Shown here piece after piece: positions 8,111 to 15,739 of a DNA stretch of 64,000 nucleotides. The stretch lies in assembly GCF_000430665.1 (NCBI RefSeq), contig NZ_AUML01000005.1, positions 116,172 through 180,171 on the forward strand, read 5' to 3'. Made by a program: the position numbers and the translations under genes. Below the pieces are notes generated by a model. It had not been told where the DNA came from. It worked only from the letters and a program-made list of their open reading frames with translations, and did not search any database. The number at the start of each line of letters is the position of its first letter. Position 1 is the stretch's first letter. This DNA comes from Aquimarina muelleri DSM 19832. GTDB taxonomy: Bacteria; Bacteroidota; Bacteroidia; Flavobacteriales; Flavobacteriaceae.

Positions 8111-9268
8111 TTATTCTAACCAAGATTTATGATAACTTTCGTCTGCTATTTTCATAGCCTCTTCTGTAATTTTTAATGGCTTAAAAGTATCTACCATTAC
8201 GGCTAGTTCTTCTGTAACAGTTTCTCCTATGCTACGCTCTGTAGCACCAGGATGGGGACCATGTGGTATTCCTGCTGGATGCAATGATATATGACCTGCA
8301 TCTATATCATTTCTACTCATAAAATCTCCGTCTACATAATATAATACCTCATCGCTATCTATATTACTGTGATTATAAGGAGCTGGAATACTATCTGGGT
8401 GATAATCATATAATCTCGGAACGAAAGAGCATATTACAAATGCATCGCTTTCAAAAGTTTGATGCACTGGTGGTGGTTGGTGTATACGTCCAGTAATAGG
8501 CTCAAAATCATGAATAGAAAAAGCATATGGGTAATTATACCCATCATACCCAACTACATCAAATGGATGAGTTGCATATACCATTTCTATAATTTCATCT
8601 TGTTTTTTAACTTTCATTAAAAAATCACCAGTTTCATCAAATGTTTCCAGTTCTGATGGTCTTCTAATATCTCTTTCGCAAAATGGCGAATGTTCTAATA
8701 ATTGCCCAAACCAATTTCGATATCTTTTTGGCGTATAAATTGGCCTGTATGACTCTACAATAAAGAGCCTATTATCATCCGTATCAAAATCAATTTGATA
8801 AATTATACCCCTGGGAATCAATAAATAATCTCCGTACGAAAAATCTATATTACCTACAAAAGTCCTTAACTTTCCTGAACCTTTATGAATAAAAATCAGT
8901 TCGTCTGCATCTGTATTTTTATAGAAATAATCTCGTAAGGATTTTTTAGGAGAAGCTAAAATAATATTACAATCACTATTGGTTAAAACTGTCTTTCTAC
9001 TTTTTAAGTAGTCATCTTCTGGAGGCACTTGAAATCCTCTAAAACGATAAGACTTAATATTATTTGCAACAGCAACTTTAGGAGCTACGCTATATTGTTT
9101 TTTTATTTCTTTTACTTGTGTTGGCCTATGTTGATGATATAACAAAGTAGACATGCCATCAAAACCTATGGTCCCAAATAATTGTTCGTAATATAATGTT
9201 CCATCACTTTTTTTGAATGTCGTGTGTCTCTTCCGAGGTATTTTTCCTAGGCTATGATATATCGGCAT
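8111..9268 (-). CDS. hmgA: Homogentisate 1,2-dioxygenase
   Basis: A protein of about 385 residues that opens the ring of homogentisate to maleylacetoacetate. It has a cupin fold with segments such as GDYLLIPRGIIYQIDFD, DSDEVLYYVDGDFMSR and LHPAGIPHGPHPG, which carry the metal-binding and active-site histidines. I placed the start at the Met of MPIYHSLGKIPRKRH, because this is where family similarity begins; a further in-frame ATG lies six codons upstream, inside the putative operator. It is transcribed divergently from a TetR regulator and precedes hppD. The remaining pathway genes (maleylacetoacetate isomerase, fumarylacetoacetase) are not in the window. Confidence 0.96.
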   Translation of the reverse strand: MPIYHSLGKIPRKRHTTFKKSDGTLYYEQLFGTIGFDGMSTLLYHQHRPTQVKEIKKQYSVAPKVAVANNIKSYRFRGFQVPPEDDYLKSRKTVLTNSDCNIILASPKKSLRDYFYKNTDADELIFIHKGSGKLRTFVGNIDFSYGDYLLIPRGIIYQIDFDTDDNRLFIVESYRPIYTPKRYRNWFGQLLEHSPFCERDIRRPSELETFDETGDFLMKVKKQDEIIEMVYATHPFDVVGYDGYNYPYAFSIHDFEPITGRIHQPPPVHQTFESDAFVICSFVPRLYDYHPDSIPAPYNHSNIDSDEVLYYVDGDFMSRNDIDAGHISLHPAGIPHGPHPGATERSIGETVTEELAVMVDTFKPLKITEEAMKIADESYHKSWLE

Positions 9269-9279
9269 ATATTTATATA

Positions 9280-9293
9280 TTAACATTTGTTAA
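9280..9293. promoter_or_regulatory. Candidate TetR-type operator between hmgA and the TetR gene
   Basis: The short palindrome TTAACATTTGTTAA lies in the 106-bp divergent region, 12 bases upstream of the chosen hmgA start. Its place and symmetry suit binding by the neighbouring TetR protein. The site is short and AT-rich, so chance is possible. Confidence 0.35.
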
Positions 9294-9374
9294 TGTAAAT
9301 ATATACAAATATAAATTGTCGCCAAATTATTTTCAGTATTTTTGACTTCAACAAAATACAGGTAACGTCATTAT

Positions 9375-9950
9375 ATGAAGCAAACTACAAAAAAAGAAAA
9401 GTTTTTTGAAGAGTCTTTAAAACTTATACATGAAAAAGGTTTTAAAGCAGTCACAATGCGTGATATTGCACAAAGATTAGATTTTGAGCCTGCTAATATT
9501 TATAATTATATAGATTCTAAACAAGCGCTATTAGAGCTTTATCTTTTTGATATTTCTTATGAATTTCATGATTCCTTAAATAACATATTAAAATCTTCGT
9601 ATTCTCCTGAAGAGAAATTAAAATTAATAATTTCTACACACATTCAATTAACCGCAAAAAAGCCTTATAAAATGGCTTTATTGGTTAATGAATGGCGAAA
9701 CCTTAAAGAACCTAAACTAACCGAATTTACGGAAGGAAAAAAAGTATATGAAAACAAAATACGAGATGTAATAGCTAAAGGAATAGAAGAAGGACAGTTT
9801 AGATCAATGGATATTGAAATAGCCACCTATTCATTTTTATCTTCTTTACGATGGATCTATGATAAATATACTGGTAGCGAATCAAAAATAAATCCGTTTG
9901 AATTAGAAAAGCAAATTTCTGATTTTATTTTTACAGGAATGGGAAAATAA
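9375..9950 (+). CDS. TetR/AcrR family transcriptional regulator
   Basis: A 191-residue protein with an N-terminal TetR helix-turn-helix (residues about 8-52, with the stretch FKAVTMRDIAQRLDFEPANI followed by YNYIDSKQALL). The C-terminal helical ligand domain has no evident homology by eye. It is divergent from hmgA, so the likely role is control of the homogentisate pathway by an aromatic intermediate or acyl-CoA (inference). Its length matches the family. Confidence 0.92.
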   Translation: MKQTTKKEKFFEESLKLIHEKGFKAVTMRDIAQRLDFEPANIYNYIDSKQALLELYLFDISYEFHDSLNNILKSSYSPEEKLKLIISTHIQLTAKKPYKMALLVNEWRNLKEPKLTEFTEGKKVYENKIRDVIAKGIEEGQFRSMDIEIATYSFLSSLRWIYDKYTGSESKINPFELEKQISDFIFTGMGK

Positions 9951-10004
9951 ACGTGCAGCTCAGAATAAATTTATAATAAAGATAAAAACTCAACAAAAAG
10001 CTTA

Positions 10005-10577
10005 TTACCGATCTTTTGCTCTTATTTTACTAACAAATTCTGGAGACAACTCTAAATAAGAGGCAATCATATACTGAGGAACTCTTTGTGAAAACTTTGG
10101 GTTAGCCTTTATAAAATTCTTATAGAGATCTTCTCCTGTAAAACTTCGGGTATATTTCATCTTATTTATATAGGCAATATGAGTTTTTTCCATTATTAAC
10201 CTAAATAAGCGATCTATTTTTGGAAGTTCTAAAGAAAGTTTATTAAAAGAATCCTCATGCAATACTAATAACTCTGTATTTTCAATGGCCTGAATAAAAT
10301 TTTCTGAAGGCTCTTGGTTAACTAAACTTTTATAATTCGTATACCACCATCTATCAATTGCAAAATCTACAATTCTTTCCACTCCTTTATCATCTATATA
10401 ATAAGATCGAAGACAGCCTTTAACAATAAAATATCTGGCTTTACACATTTTACCTTCTTCCAATAAAAATCCTTTCTTTTTAAGCTTTTGTTTTGTTAAG
10501 TATTGATAAAAAAGCTCTATTTCTTTGTCAGAAAAATCCACATAGTTTCTAATATACTCGCCAATAATGGTAATCAT
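10005..10577 (-). CDS. Crp/Fnr family regulator with a cyclic-nucleotide-binding-like domain
   Basis: A 190-residue protein whose first 120 residues form a cNMP-binding-like beta-roll (LLEEGKMCKARYFIVKGCLR). The C-terminal region has a short helix-turn-helix-like segment, PQYMIASYLELSPEFVSKIR, typical of the compact Bacteroidetes Crp group. No conserved cAMP-phosphate arginine motif is obvious, so the ligand is unknown. It stands alone, convergent with the TetR gene. Targets cannot be inferred. Confidence 0.9.
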   Translation of the reverse strand: MITIIGEYIRNYVDFSDKEIELFYQYLTKQKLKKKGFLLEEGKMCKARYFIVKGCLRSYYIDDKGVERIVDFAIDRWWYTNYKSLVNQEPSENFIQAIENTELLVLHEDSFNKLSLELPKIDRLFRLIMEKTHIAYINKMKYTRSFTGEDLYKNFIKANPKFSQRVPQYMIASYLELSPEFVSKIRAKDR

Positions 10578-10684
10578 AATTTGAAATTGATAAATAAGAC
10601 AAACCCTATCTTTTATTACTACGTTTTACTAAAGGATTAAAACTTAAACATAATTCAATCCAATATTCCAGATCTTTTTCCATA

Positions 10685-10728
10685 AATCAATAACCTCGGA
10701 GAATTAAACTCCACAATGCGGATTAAAA
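10685..10728 (+). repeat. Internally deleted copy of the dispersed 100-bp repeat
   Basis: The left end (ATCAATAACCTCGGA) is joined directly to the right end (GAATTAAACTCCACAATG), lacking the middle of the element. The join falls in CCTCGGA, a heptamer present twice in full copies. This is what recombination or slippage between the two CCTCGGA sites would leave. Confidence 0.75.
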
Positions 10729-10840
10729 CCATCTGTGATACAAAAATAAAACCTTTTACAGGTTCTTCCTGTAAAATTCATAGACAACATTCATTTTTTT
10801 CATTGCCTTTACGGTAGTACCCACACCTGTTCAGGTAACA

Positions 10841-10940
10841 AATCAACAATCTCAAAGCAAGCTCATGGGTATACTTTCAAAAAAATATTTCATTTTCGAG
10901 GCAGACCTCGAGAAAACTAACTTTCAATAGTAGATTAAAT
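10841..10940 (+). repeat. Diverged full-length copy of the dispersed 100-bp repeat
   Basis: It aligns end to end with the copies at 41700 and 45981, including AAGCTCA, TTTTCGAGGCA and the closing GATTAAA, but has many substitutions. It lies in the 534-base gap (10578-11111) between the Crp gene and the next CDS; nothing else is evident in that gap. Confidence 0.65.
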
Positions 10941-11111
10941 TCATTCCTTTTATTAAAAATTATTATTATTTTTCAAAGTTAGCACCAGATATCTCCAACT
11001 AATAAATTGTTTTTGATATGACATTACTATTTATTAATTCATAATATCTCTAAAGCAAATGAACTTATGAAGCAAAAAACCTATATTTTTGAAAAAACAT
11101 AGGTTTCTAAA

Positions 11112-12503
11112 ATGAAGAAAAACGAAGAATTATTCTATTTAATCCAATCATTGACCAAAAGTGAAAAACGATATTTCAAAATCACTGCACAAGGAAATGA
11201 TGCAACAGAATACCTAGCCCTTTTTGATGCAATAGAGTCACAAAAGGAATATAATGAAGCTAAAATAAAAGAACAGTTTAAAGACAAAGCGTTTATCACC
11301 CAATTAACAACTATAAAAAATTACTTAAAACAACGAATCTTACAGTCGTTACGAAATTATCATTCTAAGATATCAAAAAACGCAGAACTCACAGATATTC
11401 TTCGCAATGTAGAAATTTTGTATCATAAAGGACAGTACACTATATGCAACAGCGAATTACAACGAGCTGAAAAGAAAGCTGAAAATTTTCAACAAGACAT
11501 ATTACTTTTTCATATCCAAGACTGGAAAAGAAAAGTATATCAGGCACAATACCCACAAGATTTCGAAACTCTTAGAAAAATCATAAAAAACCAAAAAAAA
11601 ACTTTAAAGTCTACCAACGAATATATAGATCTTTTATTAGCGAATATAGATCCAAATCAATTTTCTTTATCTCATAAAAAAAGTATTTCCTTACAAAACC
11701 GAACACTTAAAACATTACACAAATACAGAAAACAATTACTTGCAGAGCATCCTGAAAAAGCAAAACAAACGCTAGAAGATCTTATCAAAGAGTGGGAACA
11801 AAACCCTGAACTACTAAAAGAATATTTCTCTATATATCTCTCTATAAACAACAATCTCCTTGGTTTTCTTGTTTTAAAAAAACAGCATAAAGAAGCATAC
11901 GTACGAATATTACTTTTAAAACAAAAAGCATCTATAATCCCCACAGTTTCTGCTTCGATAATTAAAGAAAAATTAAGGCTTTATAATATAGAGCTTAAGA
12001 TTCATAGACACTTAAAAGACTTACATCACACACACGAGGTTATCAACGAAATTCAAAATTTTATTGAACTACACAACACTCTTGTACCTAATAGCTATTG
12101 GCTCTCTTTTCGTTTTCAGTTTGCCAATATCTATTTCTTAAAAAAAGACAACAAAAAAGCATTGACATGGATTAATGATATCTTAAATAACCAAAACAAA
12201 AAAGACCGACAAGATTTAATCACGTACACCTATTGGCTTAATTTACTAGTGCATTATGAACTAGGTAACAACCTTACTTTAAAACACTTAATAGAGATTG
12301 TAAAAAAACATTTGAAAAAACAAAAAAACATAGATTCCTATGAAAAAAAATTGTTGAAATTTTTATCTAAAACAAGCGAGTACACAGCCAATGAAAAACG
12401 AATTGCTTTTATAAATCTTAAACAACAATTAGAAGTAAATCCTATTCCAGAAGTTATACTAGAGCATATTGATTTTAAAGAATGGATACATAAAAATTGT
12501 TAA
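11112..12503 (+). CDS. Helical-repeat cytoplasmic protein of unknown function
   Basis: A 463-residue, lysine-rich, almost wholly alpha-helical protein. It starts MKKNEELFYLIQSLTKSEKR, an opening I associate with a family found across Flavobacteriaceae. There is no signal peptide or membrane helix. TPR-like helical pairs can be seen (for example FRFQFANIYFLKKDNKKALT around residue 335), suggesting a scaffold. No catalytic motif is evident. It is followed by a degenerate repeat copy and the molybdate operon, with no clear functional link. Function unknown. Confidence 0.85.
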   Translation: MKKNEELFYLIQSLTKSEKRYFKITAQGNDATEYLALFDAIESQKEYNEAKIKEQFKDKAFITQLTTIKNYLKQRILQSLRNYHSKISKNAELTDILRNVEILYHKGQYTICNSELQRAEKKAENFQQDILLFHIQDWKRKVYQAQYPQDFETLRKIIKNQKKTLKSTNEYIDLLLANIDPNQFSLSHKKSISLQNRTLKTLHKYRKQLLAEHPEKAKQTLEDLIKEWEQNPELLKEYFSIYLSINNNLLGFLVLKKQHKEAYVRILLLKQKASIIPTVSASIIKEKLRLYNIELKIHRHLKDLHHTHEVINEIQNFIELHNTLVPNSYWLSFRFQFANIYFLKKDNKKALTWINDILNNQNKKDRQDLITYTYWLNLLVHYELGNNLTLKHLIEIVKKHLKKQKNIDSYEKKLLKFLSKTSEYTANEKRIAFINLKQQLEVNPIPEVILEHIDFKEWIHKNC

Positions 12504-12505
12504 TG

Positions 12506-12600
12506 AAACCAAAATTTGAGGAAAAAGCTCACTGAATATCTTTCTGAAAACACATTTTATGTTTGAGGCAAGTCTCTAGGGGTTGAAAATCCATATAGTT
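12506..12600 (+). repeat. Degenerate copy of the dispersed 100-bp repeat
   Basis: It matches the consensus at AAAGCTCAC, CTTTCTGAAAA, TTGAGGCAAGTCT and neighbouring positions but has lost the right-end palindrome. It lies just after the stop of the preceding gene and before modA. Confidence 0.5.
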
Positions 12601-12685
12601 ATAATTATTTATAGTCTTAATAGTATACTGTTGAGTTATTTTAATACATTATCCAGCCAAACAAAATAAAGAGAAACATAATCTA

Positions 12686-13441
12686 ATGAAAAGAATAATA
12701 CCTCAACTTCTTACATGTTTAATACTCGTTATCTCTTGCAAACAAAAGGATCAAAAAAAACTGACTATTGCTGTCTCTGCAAATATGCAATTTGCTATAA
12801 AAGAGATTTCTAAAGCCTACACAAAACAAACAGGTGTTGATTGCGAAATAATTATAGGTTCATCTGGTAAACTAACTGCTCAAATAAAAAAAGGAGCTCC
12901 TTTTGATATCCTTGTTTCTGCCGACATGAAATATCCAGAAGAGTTATTTACCTCTGGTTTTACTACGAACAAACCTAAAATTTATGCTTACGGCAAGCTA
13001 GTTCTATGGACTATGATCGACAGCATAAAGCCTGCTCTACATCTACTTAAAAACTTAGATGTACACCATATCGCGATTGCAAACCCAAAAACTGCTCCAT
13101 ACGGTATCGCAGCTGTAGAAATATTAAAAAACAAAGGGATTTATAGCTCTATAAACCATAAATTAGTATTTGGTGAAAGCATCTCCCAAACCAATCAATT
13201 TATTGTTTCAAAATCGGCTGAAATTGGTTTTACCTCGAAATCTGTTGTTTTATCTCCCAAAATGAAAAACAAAGGAAACTGGATAGATCTCGACAAAAAT
13301 GATTATTCCCCAATAGCACAAGGGATTGTTGTTCTTAAAAATAGGGCTATGCAAAAAAATGACGCGGAAAAGTTTTATAATTTTATACAGTCTGCTACAG
13401 CAAAAAAAATTCTGGTAAACTTTGGCTATTCTGTTAAATAA
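12686..13441 (+). CDS. modA: Molybdate ABC transporter, substrate-binding lipoprotein
   Basis: A 251-residue periplasmic binding protein with a lipoprotein signal (lipobox in LVISCKQK). The mature start KKLTIAVSANMQFAIKEIS and the oxyanion-site segment IIGSSGKLTAQIKKGAPFD are typical of ModA, as is LVSADMKYPEELF. It is the first gene of a tight four-gene operon with a TOBE protein, modB and modC. Molybdate or tungstate is the expected ligand; the family cannot be separated from tungstate binders by eye. I see no molybdopterin-cofactor riboswitch upstream. Confidence 0.93.
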   Translation: MKRIIPQLLTCLILVISCKQKDQKKLTIAVSANMQFAIKEISKAYTKQTGVDCEIIIGSSGKLTAQIKKGAPFDILVSADMKYPEELFTSGFTTNKPKIYAYGKLVLWTMIDSIKPALHLLKNLDVHHIAIANPKTAPYGIAAVEILKNKGIYSSINHKLVFGESISQTNQFIVSKSAEIGFTSKSVVLSPKMKNKGNWIDLDKNDYSPIAQGIVVLKNRAMQKNDAEKFYNFIQSATAKKILVNFGYSVK

Positions 13442-13450
13442 AACTAATTC

Positions 13451-13849
13451 ATGAACACTCTAAAAGGAAAAATAGCATCTATAAAAACGAATCAAAGTTT
13501 ATCTTTGGTTACTATACAAATAGAAGAATTGTTTTTTAATACCATCGTAATCGAAACTCCGGATACTGCGACCTATCTAAAAATAGGAGAACCTATTACT
13601 ATCCTTTTTAAAGAAACCGAAGTAATTATAGGTAAAGGATCAGAACACCATATAAGTATCCAAAACAAAGTAATGGGTACGATTATTAAAATAGAAAAAG
13701 GAGAGCTACTTTGTAAATTAATAATCAACACCAAAATTGGAAAAATAATAGCAATCCTTACTCTTGACGCCAGCAACCATTTACAATTAGAGGTAAATGA
13801 AAAAATTATTGTTATGATTAAAACTACCGAAATAATGTTATCGCAATGA
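13451..13849 (+). CDS. Stand-alone di-TOBE (Mop-like) molybdate-binding protein
   Basis: A 132-residue protein made of two TOBE/Mop repeats (about residues 2-66 and 70-131). The first starts LKGKIASIKTNQSLSLVTIQ and the second MGTIIKIEKGELLCKLIIN. Mop proteins bind molybdate in the cytoplasm, for storage or homeostasis. It lies 9 bases after modA and overlaps modB by 4 bases, so it is translated as part of the operon. ModC has a further, shorter TOBE-like tail. Confidence 0.85.
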   Translation: MNTLKGKIASIKTNQSLSLVTIQIEELFFNTIVIETPDTATYLKIGEPITILFKETEVIIGKGSEHHISIQNKVMGTIIKIEKGELLCKLIINTKIGKIIAILTLDASNHLQLEVNEKIIVMIKTTEIMLSQ

Positions 13850-14520
13850 TAGACTGGCAACCTTTACTACTAACTTTTAAACTAGCATTAATAACCACCT
13901 GTTTATTGTTAGTTATCTCCATACCAATTGCATATTGGTTGGCATATACAAAATCAAAAATAAAACCAATATTAGAAACATTAGTTAGTATGCCGCTTGT
14001 TTTACCACCAACGGTTTTAGGGTTTTATTTACTCATCGCCTTTAGCCCAGCTAATACTTTCGGAAACTGGTTAGACACCTATATGGGTCTACGACTAATA
14101 TTTTCGTTTGAAGGAGTTTTATTTGCTTCTATACTTTATAGCCTACCTTTTATGGTACACCCTATTCAAGCAGGGTTTTCTAACCTAAATTCGACTATTA
14201 TAGAGGCTTCTTATATATTAGGGAAATCCAAAACTACCACTCTTTTTAAAGTGCTATTACCTAATATAAAGCCATCATTGCTTACTGGTATTGTATTGGC
14301 TTTTGCGCATACTATCGGAGAATTTGGGGTGGTACTAATGATTGGCGGAAACATCCCTGGAAAAACAAAAGTAGCTTCTATTGCTATTTATGATGAAGTC
14401 GAAGCGTTAAATTATACTACAGCAAATTGGTATTCTATTATTTTGTTTGTGATTACATTTAGTATTTTACTACTAGTATACCTAATTAATGGCGGGTATT
14501 TAAAACGATTCTGGAAATGA
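13846..14520 (+). CDS. modB: Molybdate ABC transporter permease
   Basis: A 224-residue inner-membrane permease with about five membrane helices. The EAA loop is visible as IIEASYILGKSKTTTLFKVL followed by LPNIKPSLLTG. The segment GEFGVVLMIGGNIPGKT is diagnostic of ModB. Its ATG overlaps the previous stop, and its own stop overlaps modC, as expected for a translationally coupled transporter. Confidence 0.95.
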   Translation: MIDWQPLLLTFKLALITTCLLLVISIPIAYWLAYTKSKIKPILETLVSMPLVLPPTVLGFYLLIAFSPANTFGNWLDTYMGLRLIFSFEGVLFASILYSLPFMVHPIQAGFSNLNSTIIEASYILGKSKTTTLFKVLLPNIKPSLLTGIVLAFAHTIGEFGVVLMIGGNIPGKTKVASIAIYDEVEALNYTTANWYSIILFVITFSILLLVYLINGGYLKRFWK

Positions 14521-15392
14521 TACAAATAGCTTTACAAAAAAAATTATCTGCTGCTACAGGAGAAATGTTGTTGGATATTAATATGCAAATCGAACAAGGC
14601 AAACTAGTTACCTTATATGGGAGCTCTGGAGCAGGCAAAACCTCTATCCTAAGAATGATTGCTGGATTGCTCCAAGCAGATACAGGAACAATTACTGTAC
14701 ATCAAAAAACGTGGCTAAACACCTCTACAGGAATTTGCCTGAAACCACAACAACGAAAAATAGGTTTTGTTTTTCAGGATTATGCTTTGTTTCCGAATAT
14801 GACGGTAAAAGAAAATCTTCTTTTTGCATTAGAAAAAAACCAGGATAAGCAAATTGTAAAGGAGTTAATTGAAATTATTGAATTAGAGGATTTACAAAAC
14901 CGCAAACCCAATAACCTATCTGGCGGACAAAAACAAAGAGTAGCCTTAGCAAGAGCATTAGTAAGAAAACCAGAAATCTTGATGTTAGACGAACCTCTAT
15001 CTGCTTTAGACAAAAAAATGCGTATAAAATTGCAAGATTACATTCTTAAAGTACACAAAAAATTTAATATAACCACCCTTTTAATAAGTCATGATATAAG
15101 TGAAGTCATAAAGATGTCAGATACTGTATTTATGATCGAAAACGGAAAAATTATACAGCAAGGAAATCCTATCGAAGTATTCACTACAAAAAAGGTAAGT
15201 GGAAAATTTCAGTTCACAGGAGAGGTTATCGACATTAAAAAAGAAGATGTTATATATATCGTTACTGTTTTAATAGGCACTAATTTTGTAAAAATAATTG
15301 CCGAAGAAAATGAAATACAAACAATAACAATCGGAGATCCAGTATTAGTTGCTTCTAAAGCATTTAACCCTTTGCTACAAAAGATAAATTGA
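14517..15392 (+). CDS. modC: Molybdate ABC transporter ATP-binding protein
   Basis: A 291-residue ATPase with Walker A GSSGAGKTS, signature NLSGGQKQRVALARAL and Walker B EILMLDEPLSALD, then the switch histidine in LLISHDISEV. The C-terminal 65 residues (after GKFQFTGEVIDI) form a shortened TOBE-like domain. It is the last gene of the mod operon, with its start overlapping the modB stop. Confidence 0.95.
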   Translation: MIQIALQKKLSAATGEMLLDINMQIEQGKLVTLYGSSGAGKTSILRMIAGLLQADTGTITVHQKTWLNTSTGICLKPQQRKIGFVFQDYALFPNMTVKENLLFALEKNQDKQIVKELIEIIELEDLQNRKPNNLSGGQKQRVALARALVRKPEILMLDEPLSALDKKMRIKLQDYILKVHKKFNITTLLISHDISEVIKMSDTVFMIENGKIIQQGNPIEVFTTKKVSGKFQFTGEVIDIKKEDVIYIVTVLIGTNFVKIIAEENEIQTITIGDPVLVASKAFNPLLQKIN

Positions 15393-15679
15393 TTAATATT
15401 TAGAAGTATCATAAAAACCGTCAATTCGATTTCTATGACGCAACCAAATGGTTTTAGAAAGTTTGATAAATTATCCGCTCGAAATATTTAAGCAGGTAGT
15501 TAGAGCCTTCATCTCATCAACTCGGAACTACTTAGGGACTATCCTCAAATACTTTTTTATCAAAAATTGAGTAAGCAGGAATACGCATATAAGAAAGTAT
15601 TTGTTTTATACTCTTACTGCTATAACTCATAAGCCTATTAGAAAAATTCTAGTTGTAATTAAAAAACTCTACACCAAAA
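15393..15679. other. Intergenic region after modC
   Basis: No ORF or RNA is recognised. A stretch at about 15565-15640 (AAGCAGGAATACGC, AAGTATTTGTTTT) is faintly like the middle of the dispersed 100-bp repeat, but too diverged to assign. Confidence 0.3.
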
Positions 15680-15681
15680 AC

Positions 15682-15720
15682 AAAACAGCCATGGTTATGA
15701 TAACCATGGCTGTTTTTAAT
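15682..15720 (-). terminator. Rho-independent terminator of the FN3 metalloprotease gene
   Basis: A strong hairpin with arms AAACAGCCATGGTTAT and its complement, flanked by T/A runs, lies 20 bases beyond the protease stop codon. Runs on both sides mean it could also terminate the mod operon transcript. Confidence 0.85.
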
Positions 15721-15739
15721 TTTATAAACTACCCTTTTT

